Shown here piece by piece: positions 36,867-46,282 of a stretch of 64,000 bases of DNA. The notes beneath the pieces are model-generated. The model searched no databases. It worked only from the letters and a program-made list of their open reading frames with translations, and had not been told where the DNA came from. Source of the DNA: Burkholderia sp. Bp8963 (GTDB taxonomy: Bacteria; Pseudomonadota; Gammaproteobacteria; Burkholderiales; Burkholderiaceae). Position numbers and translations under genes: made by a program. How positions within the stretch are numbered: position 1 is the first letter of the stretch; the number at the start of each line of letters is the position of its first letter. The stretch lies in the NCBI RefSeq assembly GCF_003854275.1, contig NZ_QTQP01000016.1, positions 62,001 through 126,000 of the forward strand, read 5' to 3'.

Positions 36867-38261
36867 ATGATTTCCCAATCCATCTTCAAGGCATATGACA
36901 TTCGCGGCGTGGTCGGCAAGACGCTCGACACCGACACGGCACGCGCGATCGGCCGTGCGTTCGGCAGCGAAGTGCGCGCGCAGGGCGGCGATGCGGTCGT
37001 CGTCGCGCGCGACGGCCGCCTGTCCGGGCCCGAGCTCGTCGGCGCGCTCGCCGACGGCCTGCGTGCGGCGGGCGTCGATGTCGTCGACGTCGGCATGGTG
37101 CCGACCCCGGTCGGCTATTTCGCGGCCAGCGTGCCGCTCGCGCTGAAGGGCGGCGAGCGCCGTGTCGATTCGTGCATCGTCGTCACGGGCAGCCACAATC
37201 CGCCGGACTACAACGGCTTCAAGATGGTGCTGCGCGGCGCGGCGATCTACGGCGAGCAGATCCAGGCGCTGTACAGCCGCATCGTCGACGCGCGCTTCGA
37301 ATCGGGCAGCGGCGAATACGAGCAGTTCGACGTGGCGGACCAGTACATTGCCCGCATCACCGGCGACATCAAGCTCGCACGGCCGCTGAAGATCGTCGCC
37401 GACGCCGGCAACGGCGTGGCCGGGCCGCTCGCGACGCGCCTGTTCAAGGCGCTCGGCTGCGAGCTCGTCGAGCTGTTCACCGATATCGACGGCAATTTCC
37501 CGAACCACCACCCCGATCCCGCGCACCCGGAAAACCTGCAGGACGTGATCCGTGCACTGAAGGAAACCGACGCCGAGATCGGCTTCGCGTTCGACGGCGA
37601 CGGCGACCGCCTGGGCGTCGTCACGAAGGACGGCCAGATCATCTATCCGGATCGTCAACTGATGCTGTTCGCCGAGGAAGTGCTGTCGCGCAACCCGGGC
37701 GCGCAGATCATCTACGACGTGAAGTGCACGCGCCATCTCGCGCAGTGGGTGCGCGAGAAGGGCGGCGAGCCGCTGATGTGGAAGACGGGCCATTCGCTCG
37801 TGAAGGCGAAGCTGCGCGAGACGGGTGCGCCGCTCGCGGGCGAGATGAGCGGCCACGTGTTCTTCAAGGACCGCTGGTACGGCTTCGACGACGGCCTCTA
37901 CACGGGCGCGCGCCTGCTCGAGATCCTCGCGAAGACGGCCGACCCGAGCGCGCTGCTGAACGCGCTGCCGGACGCGATGAGCACGCCGGAGCTGCAGCTC
38001 AAGCTCGAGGAAGGCGAGAACTTCCGCCTGATCGCGCAGTTGCAGAAGGAAGCGAAGTTCGACGGCGCCGACGAAGTCGTGACGATCGACGGCCTGCGCG
38101 TCGAATACCCGGACGGCTTCGGCCTCGCGCGTTCGTCGAACACGACGCCCGTCGTCGTGCTGCGCTTCGAGGCCGAGACGCAGGAAGGCCTGAAGCGCAT
38201 CCAGGAAGACTTCCGCCGCGTGCTGACGGCGGCGAAGCCTGACGTGACGCTGCCGTTCTGA
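36867..38261 (+). CDS. manB: Phosphomannomutase/phosphoglucomutase
   Basis: A 464-residue alpha-D-phosphohexomutase (AlgC-like) interconverting hexose 6- and 1-phosphates. The phosphoserine loop is TGSHNPPDYNGFK (Ser109), the metal loop DGDGDR (from residue 243), the sugar loop GEMSGHVFF. It supplies glucose-1-phosphate for RmlA and mannose-1-phosphate for GDP-sugars. An ATG eight codons upstream (36843) is possible; ATG 36867 gives the family-typical start MISQSIFKAYDIRG and has a GAGAG stretch upstream. Divergent from wzx and 85 nt before waaC. Confidence 0.93.
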   Translation: MISQSIFKAYDIRGVVGKTLDTDTARAIGRAFGSEVRAQGGDAVVVARDGRLSGPELVGALADGLRAAGVDVVDVGMVPTPVGYFAASVPLALKGGERRVDSCIVVTGSHNPPDYNGFKMVLRGAAIYGEQIQALYSRIVDARFESGSGEYEQFDVADQYIARITGDIKLARPLKIVADAGNGVAGPLATRLFKALGCELVELFTDIDGNFPNHHPDPAHPENLQDVIRALKETDAEIGFAFDGDGDRLGVVTKDGQIIYPDRQLMLFAEEVLSRNPGAQIIYDVKCTRHLAQWVREKGGEPLMWKTGHSLVKAKLRETGAPLAGEMSGHVFFKDRWYGFDDGLYTGARLLEILAKTADPSALLNALPDAMSTPELQLKLEEGENFRLIAQLQKEAKFDGADEVVTIDGLRVEYPDGFGLARSSNTTPVVVLRFEAETQEGLKRIQEDFRRVLTAAKPDVTLPF

Positions 38262-38317
38262 ACGCGGGCGGCGGCGTGGCCGCCGCTGGCGCGATAAAAT
38301 CGCGTCTTTATGTCTGT

Positions 38318-38342
38318 CGCCGGCCGCCAGCCGGCGTTTTTT
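38318..38342 (+). terminator. Intrinsic-terminator-like hairpin abutting the waaC start
   Basis: Stem CGCCGGC / GCCGGCG, loop CGCCA, then TTTTTT ending 4 nt before the waaC GTG. It would terminate manB transcription, but it also occupies the place of the waaC ribosome-binding site, so waaC expression may involve read-through or attenuation. Confidence 0.7.
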
Positions 38343-38346
38343 CAGC

Positions 38347-39342
38347 GTGCAAAAGATCCTGATCGTGCGCGTGTCGTCGCTGGGCGACGTCGTGCACAAC
38401 ATGCCGGTGATCGCCGACATCCGGCGGCGCCATCCCGATGCGCAGATCGACTGGCTCGTCGAGGAAGGCTTCGTCGACCTCGTGCGGCTCGTCGACGGCG
38501 TGCGCAACGTGCTGCCGTTCTCGCTGCGCCGCTGGCGCAAGCAGCCGTTCTCCGGCGCGACCTGGCGCGAGATCCGCGCGTTCCGCAAGCGGCTCGCGGC
38601 CGAGCGCTACGACCTCGTGATCGATTGCCAGGGGCTCATCAAGACCGCATGGGTCGCAAGCTGGGCACGCGGGCCGCTCGTCGGCCTCGGCAACCGCACC
38701 GACGGCGCCGGCTACGAATGGCCCGTGCGCTTCTTCTACCGCAAGCGCGTGCCGATCGAGCCGCGCACGCATGTGATCGAGCGGTCGCGGCAGCTCGTCG
38801 CGGCCGCGCTCGGCGATCCGGCACCAACGCCGGCCGATCCGGTCGACTTCGGTCTCGACACGGCTGCGGCATCGCGCGCGGTCGCCGCGCTCGGGCTGAA
38901 CCTGCCGGTGCCGTACGTCGTGTTCGTCCATGCGACGTCGCGCGCCGACAAGCAATGGCCGGATGCCGCGTGGATCGAGCTCGGCCAGTCGCTGGTGCGG
39001 CGCGGCGCATCGCTCGTGCTGCCGTGGGGCAACGACGCGGAGCGCGCGACGAGCGAGCGGCTCGCGAAGGAGTTCGGCGCGGCGGCGATCGTGCCGCCGA
39101 AGCTGTCGCTGCCGGCGGTCGTCGGCCTGATCGACGGCGCGGCGGCGACAATCGGGGTTGATACAGGTCTGGTTCATATCGCGGCCGCGCTGAAGCGTCC
39201 GACGGTCGAACTGTACAATTTCGCAACGGCCTGGCGCACGGGCGGCTACTGGTCGCCGAACGTCGTCAACCTCGGCACGGCGGGGCAGCCCCCGTCGATC
39301 GCGCAAGTGAAGTCGGCGCTCGCGGGCTTCGGCCTCCTGTAA
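38347..39342 (+). CDS. waaC: Lipopolysaccharide heptosyltransferase I
   Basis: A 331-residue GT9 enzyme that adds the first L,D-heptose to Kdo in the inner core. ILIVRVSSLGDVVHNMPVIADI is the family N-terminus, FVHATSRADKQWPDAAW and GVDTGLVHIAAALKRPTVELY are the nucleotide-heptose binding motifs. It starts with GTG at 38347 and has no Shine-Dalgarno sequence; the preceding 25 nt are a terminator-like hairpin with a T-run. It leads the core block waaC-kdoO-waaA, with 21 nt to kdoO. Confidence 0.95.
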   Translation: MQKILIVRVSSLGDVVHNMPVIADIRRRHPDAQIDWLVEEGFVDLVRLVDGVRNVLPFSLRRWRKQPFSGATWREIRAFRKRLAAERYDLVIDCQGLIKTAWVASWARGPLVGLGNRTDGAGYEWPVRFFYRKRVPIEPRTHVIERSRQLVAAALGDPAPTPADPVDFGLDTAAASRAVAALGLNLPVPYVVFVHATSRADKQWPDAAWIELGQSLVRRGASLVLPWGNDAERATSERLAKEFGAAAIVPPKLSLPAVVGLIDGAAATIGVDTGLVHIAAALKRPTVELYNFATAWRTGGYWSPNVVNLGTAGQPPSIAQVKSALAGFGLL

Positions 39343-39363
39343 CGCACGCATTCCCAAGCGATC

Positions 39364-40248
39364 ATGAGCGAATCCCAGATCATCGAAGTCTCGTCCGCCG
39401 ACTGGCGCGGCCACAACCTGTCGGTGCCGCGCGAGCAGCTGCTCGCGGCGGTCGAGGAGGGCAAGGTGCTGTATTTCCCGCACCTGCGCTTCGCGATCGA
39501 GGGCGGCGAGGAAGCGTTGCTCGATCCGGCGCTCGCCGATCCGAAACGCAAGAACATCAGCCTGGCGCCGAACGGCGGCGCGCTCGCCGGCGTGCTCGGC
39601 GACAGCGTCACGCAATCGGCGGTGCGCGCGCTCGTCGCGCGCTTCCAGCAGCAGGCCGGCGAGCTCGTCGACGGCCTCTTTCCCGAATACCGCGGCAAGC
39701 TGCGCGTCGCGCCGACGAGCCTGCGGCTGATGCAGGTCGAAACGCGCCAGACGTCGTGGCGCAAGGACGACAGCCGGCTGCACGTCGACGCGTTCCCGTC
39801 GCGGCCCAACTACGGCGAGCGCATCCTGCGCGTGTTCACGAACGTGAATCCGGCCGGCGTGCCGCGCGTGTGGCGCGTCGGCGAACCGTTCGAAACCGTC
39901 GCGAAGCGCTTCCTGCCGCACATCCGGCCGCAGTTGCCGGGCTCCGCATGGCTGCTCGACCTGCTGCACGTGACGAAGACGCCGCGCAGCGCGTACGACC
40001 ACCTGATGCTGAACCTGCACGACAGCATGAAGGCGGATCTCGACTACCAGAAGACCTGTGCGCAGCAGACGATGCCGTTTCCGCCCGGCAGCGTCTGGAT
40101 CTGCTTCTCCGACCAGACGTCGCACGCGGTGATGTCCGGCCAGTTCATGCTCGAGCAGACCTTCTTCCTGCCGGTCGATGCGATGGTCCGGCGCGAATGC
40201 GCGCCGCTCGGCATTCTCGAACGCCTGAAGGGCAGGGCGCTGGTTTGA
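39364..40248 (+). CDS. kdoO: Kdo 3-hydroxylase (Fe(II)/2-oxoglutarate-dependent)
   Basis: A 294-residue protein matching the Kdo hydroxylase described from Burkholderia ambifaria and Yersinia, which converts the outer Kdo of Kdo2-lipid A to Ko (D-glycero-D-talo-oct-2-ulosonic acid). The iron-binding triad can be assigned as H140-x-D142 (RLHVDAF) and H254 (TSHAVMSGQF), my assignment from the sequence. There is no signal peptide or long hydrophobic helix; it acts at the cytoplasmic face. Placement between waaC and waaA fits. Ko-containing cores are known in Burkholderia LPS. Confidence 0.9.
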   Translation: MSESQIIEVSSADWRGHNLSVPREQLLAAVEEGKVLYFPHLRFAIEGGEEALLDPALADPKRKNISLAPNGGALAGVLGDSVTQSAVRALVARFQQQAGELVDGLFPEYRGKLRVAPTSLRLMQVETRQTSWRKDDSRLHVDAFPSRPNYGERILRVFTNVNPAGVPRVWRVGEPFETVAKRFLPHIRPQLPGSAWLLDLLHVTKTPRSAYDHLMLNLHDSMKADLDYQKTCAQQTMPFPPGSVWICFSDQTSHAVMSGQFMLEQTFFLPVDAMVRRECAPLGILERLKGRALV

Positions 40249-40285
40249 GCGCGCGCCGCAATCGACAACACGGGGTGACCGCTTC

Positions 40286-41623
40286 ATGCTGAGGGCGATC
40301 TATCGCGCACTGTGGTGGCTGATCGCGCCGATCGCCGTCGTGCGTCTCTTCGTGCGCTCGCGCAAGGAGCGCGGGTACCGCGAGCACGTCGGCGAGCGCT
40401 TCGGCTACGGGCCCGGTCGCGCGAGCGACGACCGCGCGCCGCTGATCTGGGTACATGCGGTGTCGGTCGGCGAGACGCGCGCCGCGCAGCCGCTGATCGA
40501 CGCGCTGATGAAGGCGCGCCCGGACGCGCGCATCCTGCTCACGCACATGACGCCGAGCGGCCGCGCGACCGGCGAGCAGATCTTCGGCGATCGCGTGCTG
40601 CGCAGCTACCTGCCTTACGACATGCCCGGCGCGGTGCGGCGCTTCCTGCGCGCATGGCAGCCGACGCTCGGCCTCGTGATGGAAACGGAAGTGTGGCCGA
40701 CGCTGATCGACGAGTGCCGCCGCGCGGACGTGCCGCTCGTGCTGACCAACGCGCGGATGTCGGCGCGTTCGTTCCGGCGCGCGGCGAAGTTCGGCGCGGC
40801 CGCGCGCGACGTGTTCGGCGGATTCTCGCGCGTGCTCGCGCAGAGCCCGGCCGATGCGGAGCGCCTGACGTCGCTCGGCGCGCGCAACGTGGCGGTGCTC
40901 GGCAACCTGAAGTTCGACATGACGACACCGCCGGAACTCGCGGCGCGCGGCCATGCGTGGCGCGACGCGATCGGCGCGCGGCCCGTGTGGGTCGCCGCCA
41001 GCACGCGCGAGAACGAGGAAGCGCTGGTGCTGCAGGCGTTCGCGGCCGTGACGACGCCCGGTGCGCTGCTGATCCTCGTGCCGCGTCATCCGCAGCGCTT
41101 CGCCGAGGTCGAGGCGCTGGTCGAGCGCAACGGCTTCAAGTGCGTGCGGCGTTCCGCGTGGGCGGCCGATGCCGCCGCGCTCGCGGCGGGCCGTCCTGCC
41201 GCGCCGCCGCTGCCGTCCGACGTGACGGTGCTGCTCGGCGATTCGATGGGCGAGCTGGGCGCGTACTATGCGGCCGCGGACGTCGCGTTCATCGGCGGCA
41301 GCCTGCTGCCGCTCGGCGGACAGAACCTGATCGAGGCGTGCGCGGTCGGCGTGCCCGTGCTGATCGGGCCGCACGTGTTCAACTTCACGCAGGCGACTGC
41401 CGACGCGGTCGCGGCCGGCGCCGCGCTGCAGGTCGAGGATCCGCTGGATCTCGCGCACGTGCTCGACGCGCTGCTCGCCGACAACGCGCGGCGCATCGCG
41501 ATGGGCGCGGCCGGCGCGGCGTTCGCGGCACGCCATCGCGGCGCGACGGCGCGTACGGTCGACGTGCTCGCCGCGCTGCTGCCGCCCGTCACGAACGGCG
41601 AGCGGGTCGAGCAGGACGAGTAG
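40286..41623 (+). CDS. waaA: 3-deoxy-D-manno-octulosonic acid transferase
   Basis: A 445-residue GT30 enzyme that transfers Kdo from CMP-Kdo to lipid IVA. An N-terminal membrane anchor (AIYRALWWLIAPIAVVRLFV), WVHAVSVGETRAAQPLI with the catalytic Glu, LPYDMPGAVRRFL, ETEVWPTL and GGSLLPLGGQNLIEACAVGVPVLIGPH are family blocks. The length is about 20 residues above E. coli WaaA. The ATG is 37 nt after kdoO. It ends 2 nt from the convergent ureG, so the two transcripts must overlap unless a terminator lies within the coding sequences. Confidence 0.96.
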   Translation: MLRAIYRALWWLIAPIAVVRLFVRSRKERGYREHVGERFGYGPGRASDDRAPLIWVHAVSVGETRAAQPLIDALMKARPDARILLTHMTPSGRATGEQIFGDRVLRSYLPYDMPGAVRRFLRAWQPTLGLVMETEVWPTLIDECRRADVPLVLTNARMSARSFRRAAKFGAAARDVFGGFSRVLAQSPADAERLTSLGARNVAVLGNLKFDMTTPPELAARGHAWRDAIGARPVWVAASTRENEEALVLQAFAAVTTPGALLILVPRHPQRFAEVEALVERNGFKCVRRSAWAADAAALAAGRPAAPPLPSDVTVLLGDSMGELGAYYAAADVAFIGGSLLPLGGQNLIEACAVGVPVLIGPHVFNFTQATADAVAAGAALQVEDPLDLAHVLDALLADNARRIAMGAAGAAFAARHRGATARTVDVLAALLPPVTNGERVEQDE

Positions 41624-41625
41624 GC

Positions 41626-42273
41626 TCAGACAGTCAGCAGTCCCTTTTTCTCGATGAACGCGACGACATCCGCGACGCCGTCGAGCGTCTTCAGGTTCGT
41701 CATCACGTACGGCCGCTCGCCGCGCATCTTCTTCGTATCCGACGCCATCACGTCGAGGTTCGCGCCCACCAGCGGCGCGAGGTCGGTCTTGTTGATCACG
41801 AGCAGGTCCGACTTCGTGATGCCGGGGCCGCCCTTGCGCGGAATCTTCTCGCCGCCCGCCACGTCGATCACGTAGATCGTCAGGTCCGACAGCTCGGGGC
41901 TGAACGTCGCCGCGAGGTTGTCGCCGCCGGATTCGATGAACACGATGTCCGCGTCCGGAAAGCGCGCGAGCATCCGGTCGACGGCCTCGAGGTTGATCGA
42001 CGCGTCCTCGCGGATCGCGGTGTGCGGGCAGCCGCCCGTCTCGACGCCCATGATCCGCTCCTCGGGCAGCGCGCCCGCGACCGTCAGCAGGCGCTGGTCT
42101 TCCTTCGTGTAGATATCGTTGGTGATCGCGACGAGGTCGTAGCGGTCGCGCATCGCCTTGCACAGCATTTCGAGCAGCGTGGTCTTGCCGGAGCCGACCG
42201 GGCCGCCGATGCCGACGCGCAGCGGCGGCAGCTTCTTGGTGCGGCGGGCGGACGGGGAGTAGGGTGCGTTCAT
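41626..42273 (-). CDS. ureG: Urease accessory GTPase UreG
   Basis: A 215-residue SIMIBI-class GTPase that drives nickel delivery into apo-urease with UreD, UreF and UreE. The P-loop is [11 protein letters not shown] (near residue 22), the switch/metal region contains [13 protein letters not shown] with the conserved CPH nickel motif, [15 protein letters not shown] and the guanine-specific NKTDL follow. The ATG at 42273 is the family start; the open frame upstream is ureF in another phase. It is the last gene of the urease operon. Confidence 0.97.
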   Translation of the reverse strand: MNAPYSPSARRTKKLPPLRVGIGGPVGSGKTTLLEMLCKAMRDRYDLVAITNDIYTKEDQRLLTVAGALPEERIMGVETGGCPHTAIREDASINLEAVDRMLARFPDADIVFIESGGDNLAATFSPELSDLTIYVIDVAGGEKIPRKGGPGITKSDLLVINKTDLAPLVGANLDVMASDTKKMRGERPYVMTNLKTLDGVADVVAFIEKKGLLTV

Positions 42274-42290
42274 GGCGGGCAGCGTGTGGG

Positions 42291-42980
42291 TCAGGAGCGG
42301 AACAACCGCGAATATTGGGTTTCGTGCCGCGCGGACAGGATGCCGAGCTGAGGCGCAAACGTGTTGATCGCGTCGGGCGGTGTTGCGAGCGCGCGCTGCA
42401 CGGCCGCGTCGATCGCGCCGCGCAGCGCGACGATGATGCGTTGGCCCGCGAGCTGGCCGAGCGGCACGGCCTTCAGCGCGGCGGCCGTCTGGTTTTCGAT
42501 CCAGCCGAATGCGTAGGCGGCGAGCATCGCGTCCGCGCGAGCGTCGTGTGCGGCCGCTGCGAACGCGAACGCGGTCGGCAGCGCGATCGGCGAAATCGAC
42601 GCCAGCGTTGAAAGCGTCATTCGGCGCGCGGCGTCGCCCCATTCGAGCGACGTGCAGAGCTGCGCGAGCGACCAGCCCATCTGCTCGGTCTCGCGGCGCA
42701 GCTCGGCCGATTCGCGGCTCGCGACGAACCACGCGTTCTCGCGTGCGAGCGCGTCCGTGTCGTGCGCGTGCCAGCGCCCGAGCTGGTGTGCGAGAAACGG
42801 CAGCTCGCCGTGCGCGAGCACGTCGGTCAGGCCGCTCGCGATCCAGTCGCGCGCGCTATCGGCATCGCGGATCAGGTTCGCGTCGAGTGCCGCTTCCAGG
42901 CCCTGCGAATAGCTGAACGCGCCGATCGGCAACGCGGGCGACGCGAGGTGCAGCAGCGCGACGAGCTCAGCGGTGTTCAT
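42291..42980 (-). CDS. ureF: Urease accessory protein UreF
   Basis: A 229-residue all-helical UreF, a scaffold and fidelity factor for the UreG GTPase in the UreDFG maturation complex. [21 protein letters not shown] at the N-terminus and [23 protein letters not shown] are its signature segments. The start (ATG 42980) overlaps the ureE stop by 14 nt; a longer start would read back into the repeat that encodes the UreE histidine tail in another frame. It is 17 nt upstream of ureG. Confidence 0.96.
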   Translation of the reverse strand: MNTAELVALLHLASPALPIGAFSYSQGLEAALDANLIRDADSARDWIASGLTDVLAHGELPFLAHQLGRWHAHDTDALARENAWFVASRESAELRRETEQMGWSLAQLCTSLEWGDAARRMTLSTLASISPIALPTAFAFAAAAHDARADAMLAAYAFGWIENQTAAALKAVPLGQLAGQRIIVALRGAIDAAVQRALATPPDAINTFAPQLGILSARHETQYSRLFRS

Positions 42981-43632
42981 GACCGTGGCCATGGCCGTGC
43001 GTGCATCCGGGACCATGCTGATGATCGTGATCGTGATCGTGATCGTGATCGTGATCGTGATCGTGATCGTGATCGTGCGAGTGCGAGTGCGAGTGCGAGT
43101 GCGAGTGCGAGTGTCCGTGGTGCTCGTCGAACACCTGCTGCGCGAGCGCGTAGTCCTCGGCGAACGTCGCGTCGTGACCATGCTTGTGCCCGCCGCCATA
43201 CGCGCCGGCTTCCGGCTGGAATGGCGCGTCGACCTGCTCGACCTGCGCGCCGAGCCGCCGCAGCATATCGGCGAGTACGGGATCGGCTTCGAGCTTCAGA
43301 TAGCCGTCGCCGATCTCGACCGGCGTGTGGCGGTTGCCGAGGTGATAGGCGGCGCGCGTGAATGTCAGTGGGTCCGGCGCGCGCACGAGCAGCACGGTTT
43401 CGCGCGCGGCGGCGACGCGCACGAGCGCGCCGTCGTCGGCGACGAGCATGTCGCCGTCCCGCAGCACGGTGCCGCGTGGCAGCACGAGCGCGACTTCTTC
43501 GCCGGTGTCGAGCGTGGCCGCGAGGCGGCTCTTGCAACGGGCGTCATACGCGAGCGTGAGCGTGGGCGCGCGCGCGACGAGCGACGCGGCGAGCTTCACG
43601 TTCGGGGCAATGCGTTTGTCGATGGTGCGCAT
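42967..43632 (-). CDS. ureE: Urease nickel metallochaperone UreE with long His-rich tail
   Basis: A 221-residue UreE, nickel donor for urease. The two-domain core is normal ([29 protein letters not shown]). From about residue 168 a tail of roughly 50 residues follows, built of alternating His-Ser, then His-Asp dipeptides, ending in GHGHGHEHR: far more histidines than the Klebsiella tail. It is encoded by two tandem hexanucleotide arrays and is expected to vary in length between strains. The tail stores nickel in other species and is dispensable there. 25 nt after ureC. Confidence 0.97.
   Translation of the reverse strand: MRTIDKRIAPNVKLAASLVARAPTLTLAYDARCKSRLAATLDTGEEVALVLPRGTVLRDGDMLVADDGALVRVAAARETVLLVRAPDPLTFTRAAYHLGNRHTPVEIGDGYLKLEADPVLADMLRRLGAQVEQVDAPFQPEAGAYGGGHKHGHDATFAEDYALAQQVFDEHHGHSHSHSHSHSHSHDHDHDHDHDHDHDHDHDHQHGPGCTHGHGHGHEHR
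43023..43112. repeat. Two adjacent hexanucleotide tandem repeats inside ureE
   Basis: Nine copies of GATCGT (43023-43076) followed by six of GCGAGT (43077-43112), plus-strand reading. On the minus strand they encode His-Asp and His-Ser repeats. Because units are 6 bp, slippage changes tail length without shifting the frame. Confidence 0.97.
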
Positions 43633-43657
43633 GAATCGGGAACCGGGGAGCAGGAAA

Positions 43658-45364
43658 TCAGAACAGGAAATAGCGCTGCGCCATCGGCAGCACGGTGGCC
43701 GGCTCGCAGGTGAGCAGCTGGCCGTTGGCGATCACGTCGTAGGTTTCCGGGTCGACGCTGATCGCGGGCCGCCACGCGTTGTGGATCATGTCGGCCTTCG
43801 TCACGTTGCGGCAGTTGCGCACCGGCACGATGCGCTTCGCGAGCCCGTAGCGCTCGGCGATGCCCGCGTCGGCCGCCATCTGCGACACGAACGTCAGCGA
43901 CGTGCGCGCGAGCGCGCCGCCACGCGTCGCGAACATCTCGCGATAGTGGACGGGCTGCGGCGTCGGGATCGACGCGTTCGGGTCGCCCATCTGCGCGATC
44001 GCGATCATCCCGCCCTTCAGGATCATCGTCGGCTTGATGCCGAAGAACGCGGGCTCCCACAGCACGAGGTCCGCCCACTTGCCGGGCTCGATCGAGCCGA
44101 CCTCGTGCGCGATGCCGTGCGTGAGCGCCGGGTTGATCGTGTACTTTGCGACATAGCGCTTCGCGCGGAAGTTGTCGTGGCGGGTGTTGTCCCCGGGCAG
44201 CGCGCCGCGTTGCACCTTCATCTTGTGCGCGGTCTGCCAGGTGCGGATGATCACCTCGCCGACGCGGCCCATCGCCTGCGAATCGGACGACAGCATCGAC
44301 AGCGCGCCGAGGTCGTGCAGGATATCCTCGGCCGCGATCGTCTCGCGGCGAATGCGCGATTCGGCGAATGCGAGATCCTCGGCGATCGACGGATCGAGGT
44401 GATGGCACACCATCAGCATGTCGAGATGCTCGTCGAGCGTGTTGATCGTGTACGGGCGCGTCGGGTTGGTTGACGACGGCAGCACGTTCGCCTCGCCGCA
44501 CACCTTCAGGATGTCGGGCGCATGGCCGCCGCCCGCGCCCTCGGTGTGGTAGGTATGGATCGTGCGGCCCTTGAACGCGGCCACCGTCGATTCGACGAAG
44601 CCGGCTTCGTTCAGCGTGTCGGTGTGGATCGCGACCTGCGTGTCGGTGTCGTCGGCGACGGAAAGACAGTTGTCGATCGCGGCGGGTGTCGTGCCCCAGT
44701 CTTCGTGCAGCTTGAGGCCGATCGCGCCGGCCGCGATCTGCTCGACGAGCGGTTGCGGCAGGCTCGCGTTGCCCTTGCCGAGAAAGCCGAGGTTGATCGG
44801 CCAGCCGTCGGCGGCCTGCAGCATCCGCTCCATGTGCCACGGGCCCGGCGTGCAGGTCGTCGCGTTGGTGCCGGTGGCCGGCCCCGTGCCGCCGCCGAGC
44901 ATCGTCGTGACGCCCGACGCGAGCGCCTCGTCGATCTGCTGCGGGCTGATGAAGTGGATGTGCGTGTCGATGCCGCCCGCGGTCACGATCAAGCCCTCGC
45001 CGGCGATCACTTCGGTCGCAGCGCCAATCGGGATCGTCACGCCTGGCTGGATGTCCGGATTGCCGGCCTTGCCGATCGCGGCGATGCGGCCGTGCTTGAT
45101 CGCGATGTCGGCCTTCACGATGCCCCAGTGATCGAGGATCACCGCATTCGTGATCACCGTGTCGGGCACGTCGGCGGCGACGCGCTGCGACTGGCCCATC
45201 CCGTCGCGGATCACCTTCCCGCCGCCGAATTTCACTTCCTCGCCGTAGATCGTAAAGTCGCGTTCGATCTCGATCAGCAGCTCGGTATCGGCGAGACGGA
45301 TGCGGTCGCCCGTCGTCGGCCCGAACATCTCCGCATACGCGCGGCGGCTCAAGCGTAGTGTCAT
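43658..45364 (-). CDS. ureC: Urease alpha subunit (catalytic)
   Basis: A 568-residue amidohydrolase that hydrolyses urea to ammonia and carbamate at a dinickel centre. All ligand motifs are intact: THIHFISPQ (two His), GLKLHEDWG with the carbamylated Lys, [20 protein letters not shown] and the flap MVCHHLD with the catalytic Cys/His. Length is standard. It forms the (UreABC)3 trimer with UreA and UreB. It lies 40 nt after ureB. Confidence 0.98.
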   Translation of the reverse strand: MTLRLSRRAYAEMFGPTTGDRIRLADTELLIEIERDFTIYGEEVKFGGGKVIRDGMGQSQRVAADVPDTVITNAVILDHWGIVKADIAIKHGRIAAIGKAGNPDIQPGVTIPIGAATEVIAGEGLIVTAGGIDTHIHFISPQQIDEALASGVTTMLGGGTGPATGTNATTCTPGPWHMERMLQAADGWPINLGFLGKGNASLPQPLVEQIAAGAIGLKLHEDWGTTPAAIDNCLSVADDTDTQVAIHTDTLNEAGFVESTVAAFKGRTIHTYHTEGAGGGHAPDILKVCGEANVLPSSTNPTRPYTINTLDEHLDMLMVCHHLDPSIAEDLAFAESRIRRETIAAEDILHDLGALSMLSSDSQAMGRVGEVIIRTWQTAHKMKVQRGALPGDNTRHDNFRAKRYVAKYTINPALTHGIAHEVGSIEPGKWADLVLWEPAFFGIKPTMILKGGMIAIAQMGDPNASIPTPQPVHYREMFATRGGALARTSLTFVSQMAADAGIAERYGLAKRIVPVRNCRNVTKADMIHNAWRPAISVDPETYDVIANGQLLTCEPATVLPMAQRYFLF

Positions 45365-45404
45365 TTCGTGCAGTTCCTGAAGACCTGAAGAGCGGGGCCC
45401 GCGC

Positions 45405-45710
45405 TCAGAGCGGCCCCATCACCTTGCCCTGAAAACCATAGACGGCGCGTTCGCCCGCGAGCGCGACGAGTTCGACGGTGCGCGTCTGGCCGGGCTCGAA
45501 GCGCACGGCCGTGCCGGCCGCGATGTTGAGCCGGAAGCCGCGCGCGGCTGCGCGGTCGAACGACAGCGCGTCGTTGACTTCGAAGAAGTGATAGTGCGAG
45601 CCGACCTGCACCGGGCGGTCGCCGGTGTTCGCGACGCTCAGCGTGAGCGTCGCGCGGCCCGCGTTCAGTTCGTGCTCGCCGTCGTCGGTGAGGATTTCGC
45701 CGGGGATCAT
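45405..45710 (-). CDS. ureB: Urease beta subunit
   Basis: A 101-residue structural subunit, family length, with [29 protein letters not shown] and [12 protein letters not shown] motifs. It holds UreC and UreA together in the urease heterotrimer and carries no catalytic residues. The stop-to-start distance from ureA is 10 nt, so translation is probably coupled. Confidence 0.97.
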   Translation of the reverse strand: MIPGEILTDDGEHELNAGRATLTLSVANTGDRPVQVGSHYHFFEVNDALSFDRAAARGFRLNIAAGTAVRFEPGQTRTVELVALAGERAVYGFQGKVMGPL

Positions 45711-45720
45711 GCGCAGGGCC

Positions 45721-46023
45721 TCATGGAATCGGGTGATGGACGGTGACGAGCTTCGTGCCGTCGGGGAAGGTCGCCTCGACCTGGATGTCGGGAATCATCT
45801 CCGGCACGCCTTCCATCACGTCGTCGCGCGTGAGCAGCGTCGTGCCGTAGTGCATCACCTCGGCGACGGTCCTGCCGTCGCGCGCGGCTTCCATCAGCGC
45901 GGCGGTGATGAATGCGACCGCTTCCGGATAGTTGAGCTTGAGGCCGCGCGCACGGCGGCGCTCGGCCAGCAGCGCTGCCGTGAAGATCAGCAGCTTGTCT
46001 TTTTCGCGGGGAGTCAGTTTCAT
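45721..46023 (-). CDS. ureA: Urease gamma subunit
   Basis: A 100-residue gamma subunit, standard size, starting [14 protein letters not shown] and containing [11 protein letters not shown] and [11 protein letters not shown]. It packs at the interfaces of the urease trimer. It is the first gene of ureABCEFG; 260 nt separate it from ureD, and a consensus sigma-54 promoter element lies in that gap about 105 nt before the predicted start of transcription's product. Confidence 0.97.
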   Translation of the reverse strand: MKLTPREKDKLLIFTAALLAERRRARGLKLNYPEAVAFITAALMEAARDGRTVAEVMHYGTTLLTRDDVMEGVPEMIPDIQVEATFPDGTKLVTVHHPIP

Positions 46024-46139
46024 GAAGGCGAGCGTTCAGGAAAACGTAATTTTTTCTCGGTGCACTGCAGCCGTGCCGAAGGGCAATTCATCGTAGCACC
46101 GCATCGTCTGACACGCAGTGTGTATCGAATATGTAAGCA

Positions 46140-46154
46140 GCAAACTGCGTGCCA
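46140..46154 (-). promoter_or_regulatory. Consensus sigma-54 promoter upstream of ureA
   Basis: On the minus strand the site reads TGGCACGCAGTTTGC, a perfect match to TGGCACG-N4-TTGC. Transcription would begin near 46129, about 105 nt before the ureA ATG. This suggests nitrogen-limitation control through an NtrC-type activator independent of ureD and the urt operon. Confidence 0.75.
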
Positions 46155-46282
46155 TGCATGCGGAGCGGTGCCGGATGCGCGTTCGTGGTGCGCGCTGCAT
46201 GGGCGGCGCGCCGCGCCCGGTGCAGCGCTGCGCCGAAATGGGGCGTTCCGGCTGCGTTGCGCAACGCGCAAGGCGGGCGGGA

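Noticed and set aside
43023..43112. CRISPR array
   Set aside because: Units are 6 bp without spacers and are translated as the UreE tail. The 14-bp array at 54916 also has no spacers.
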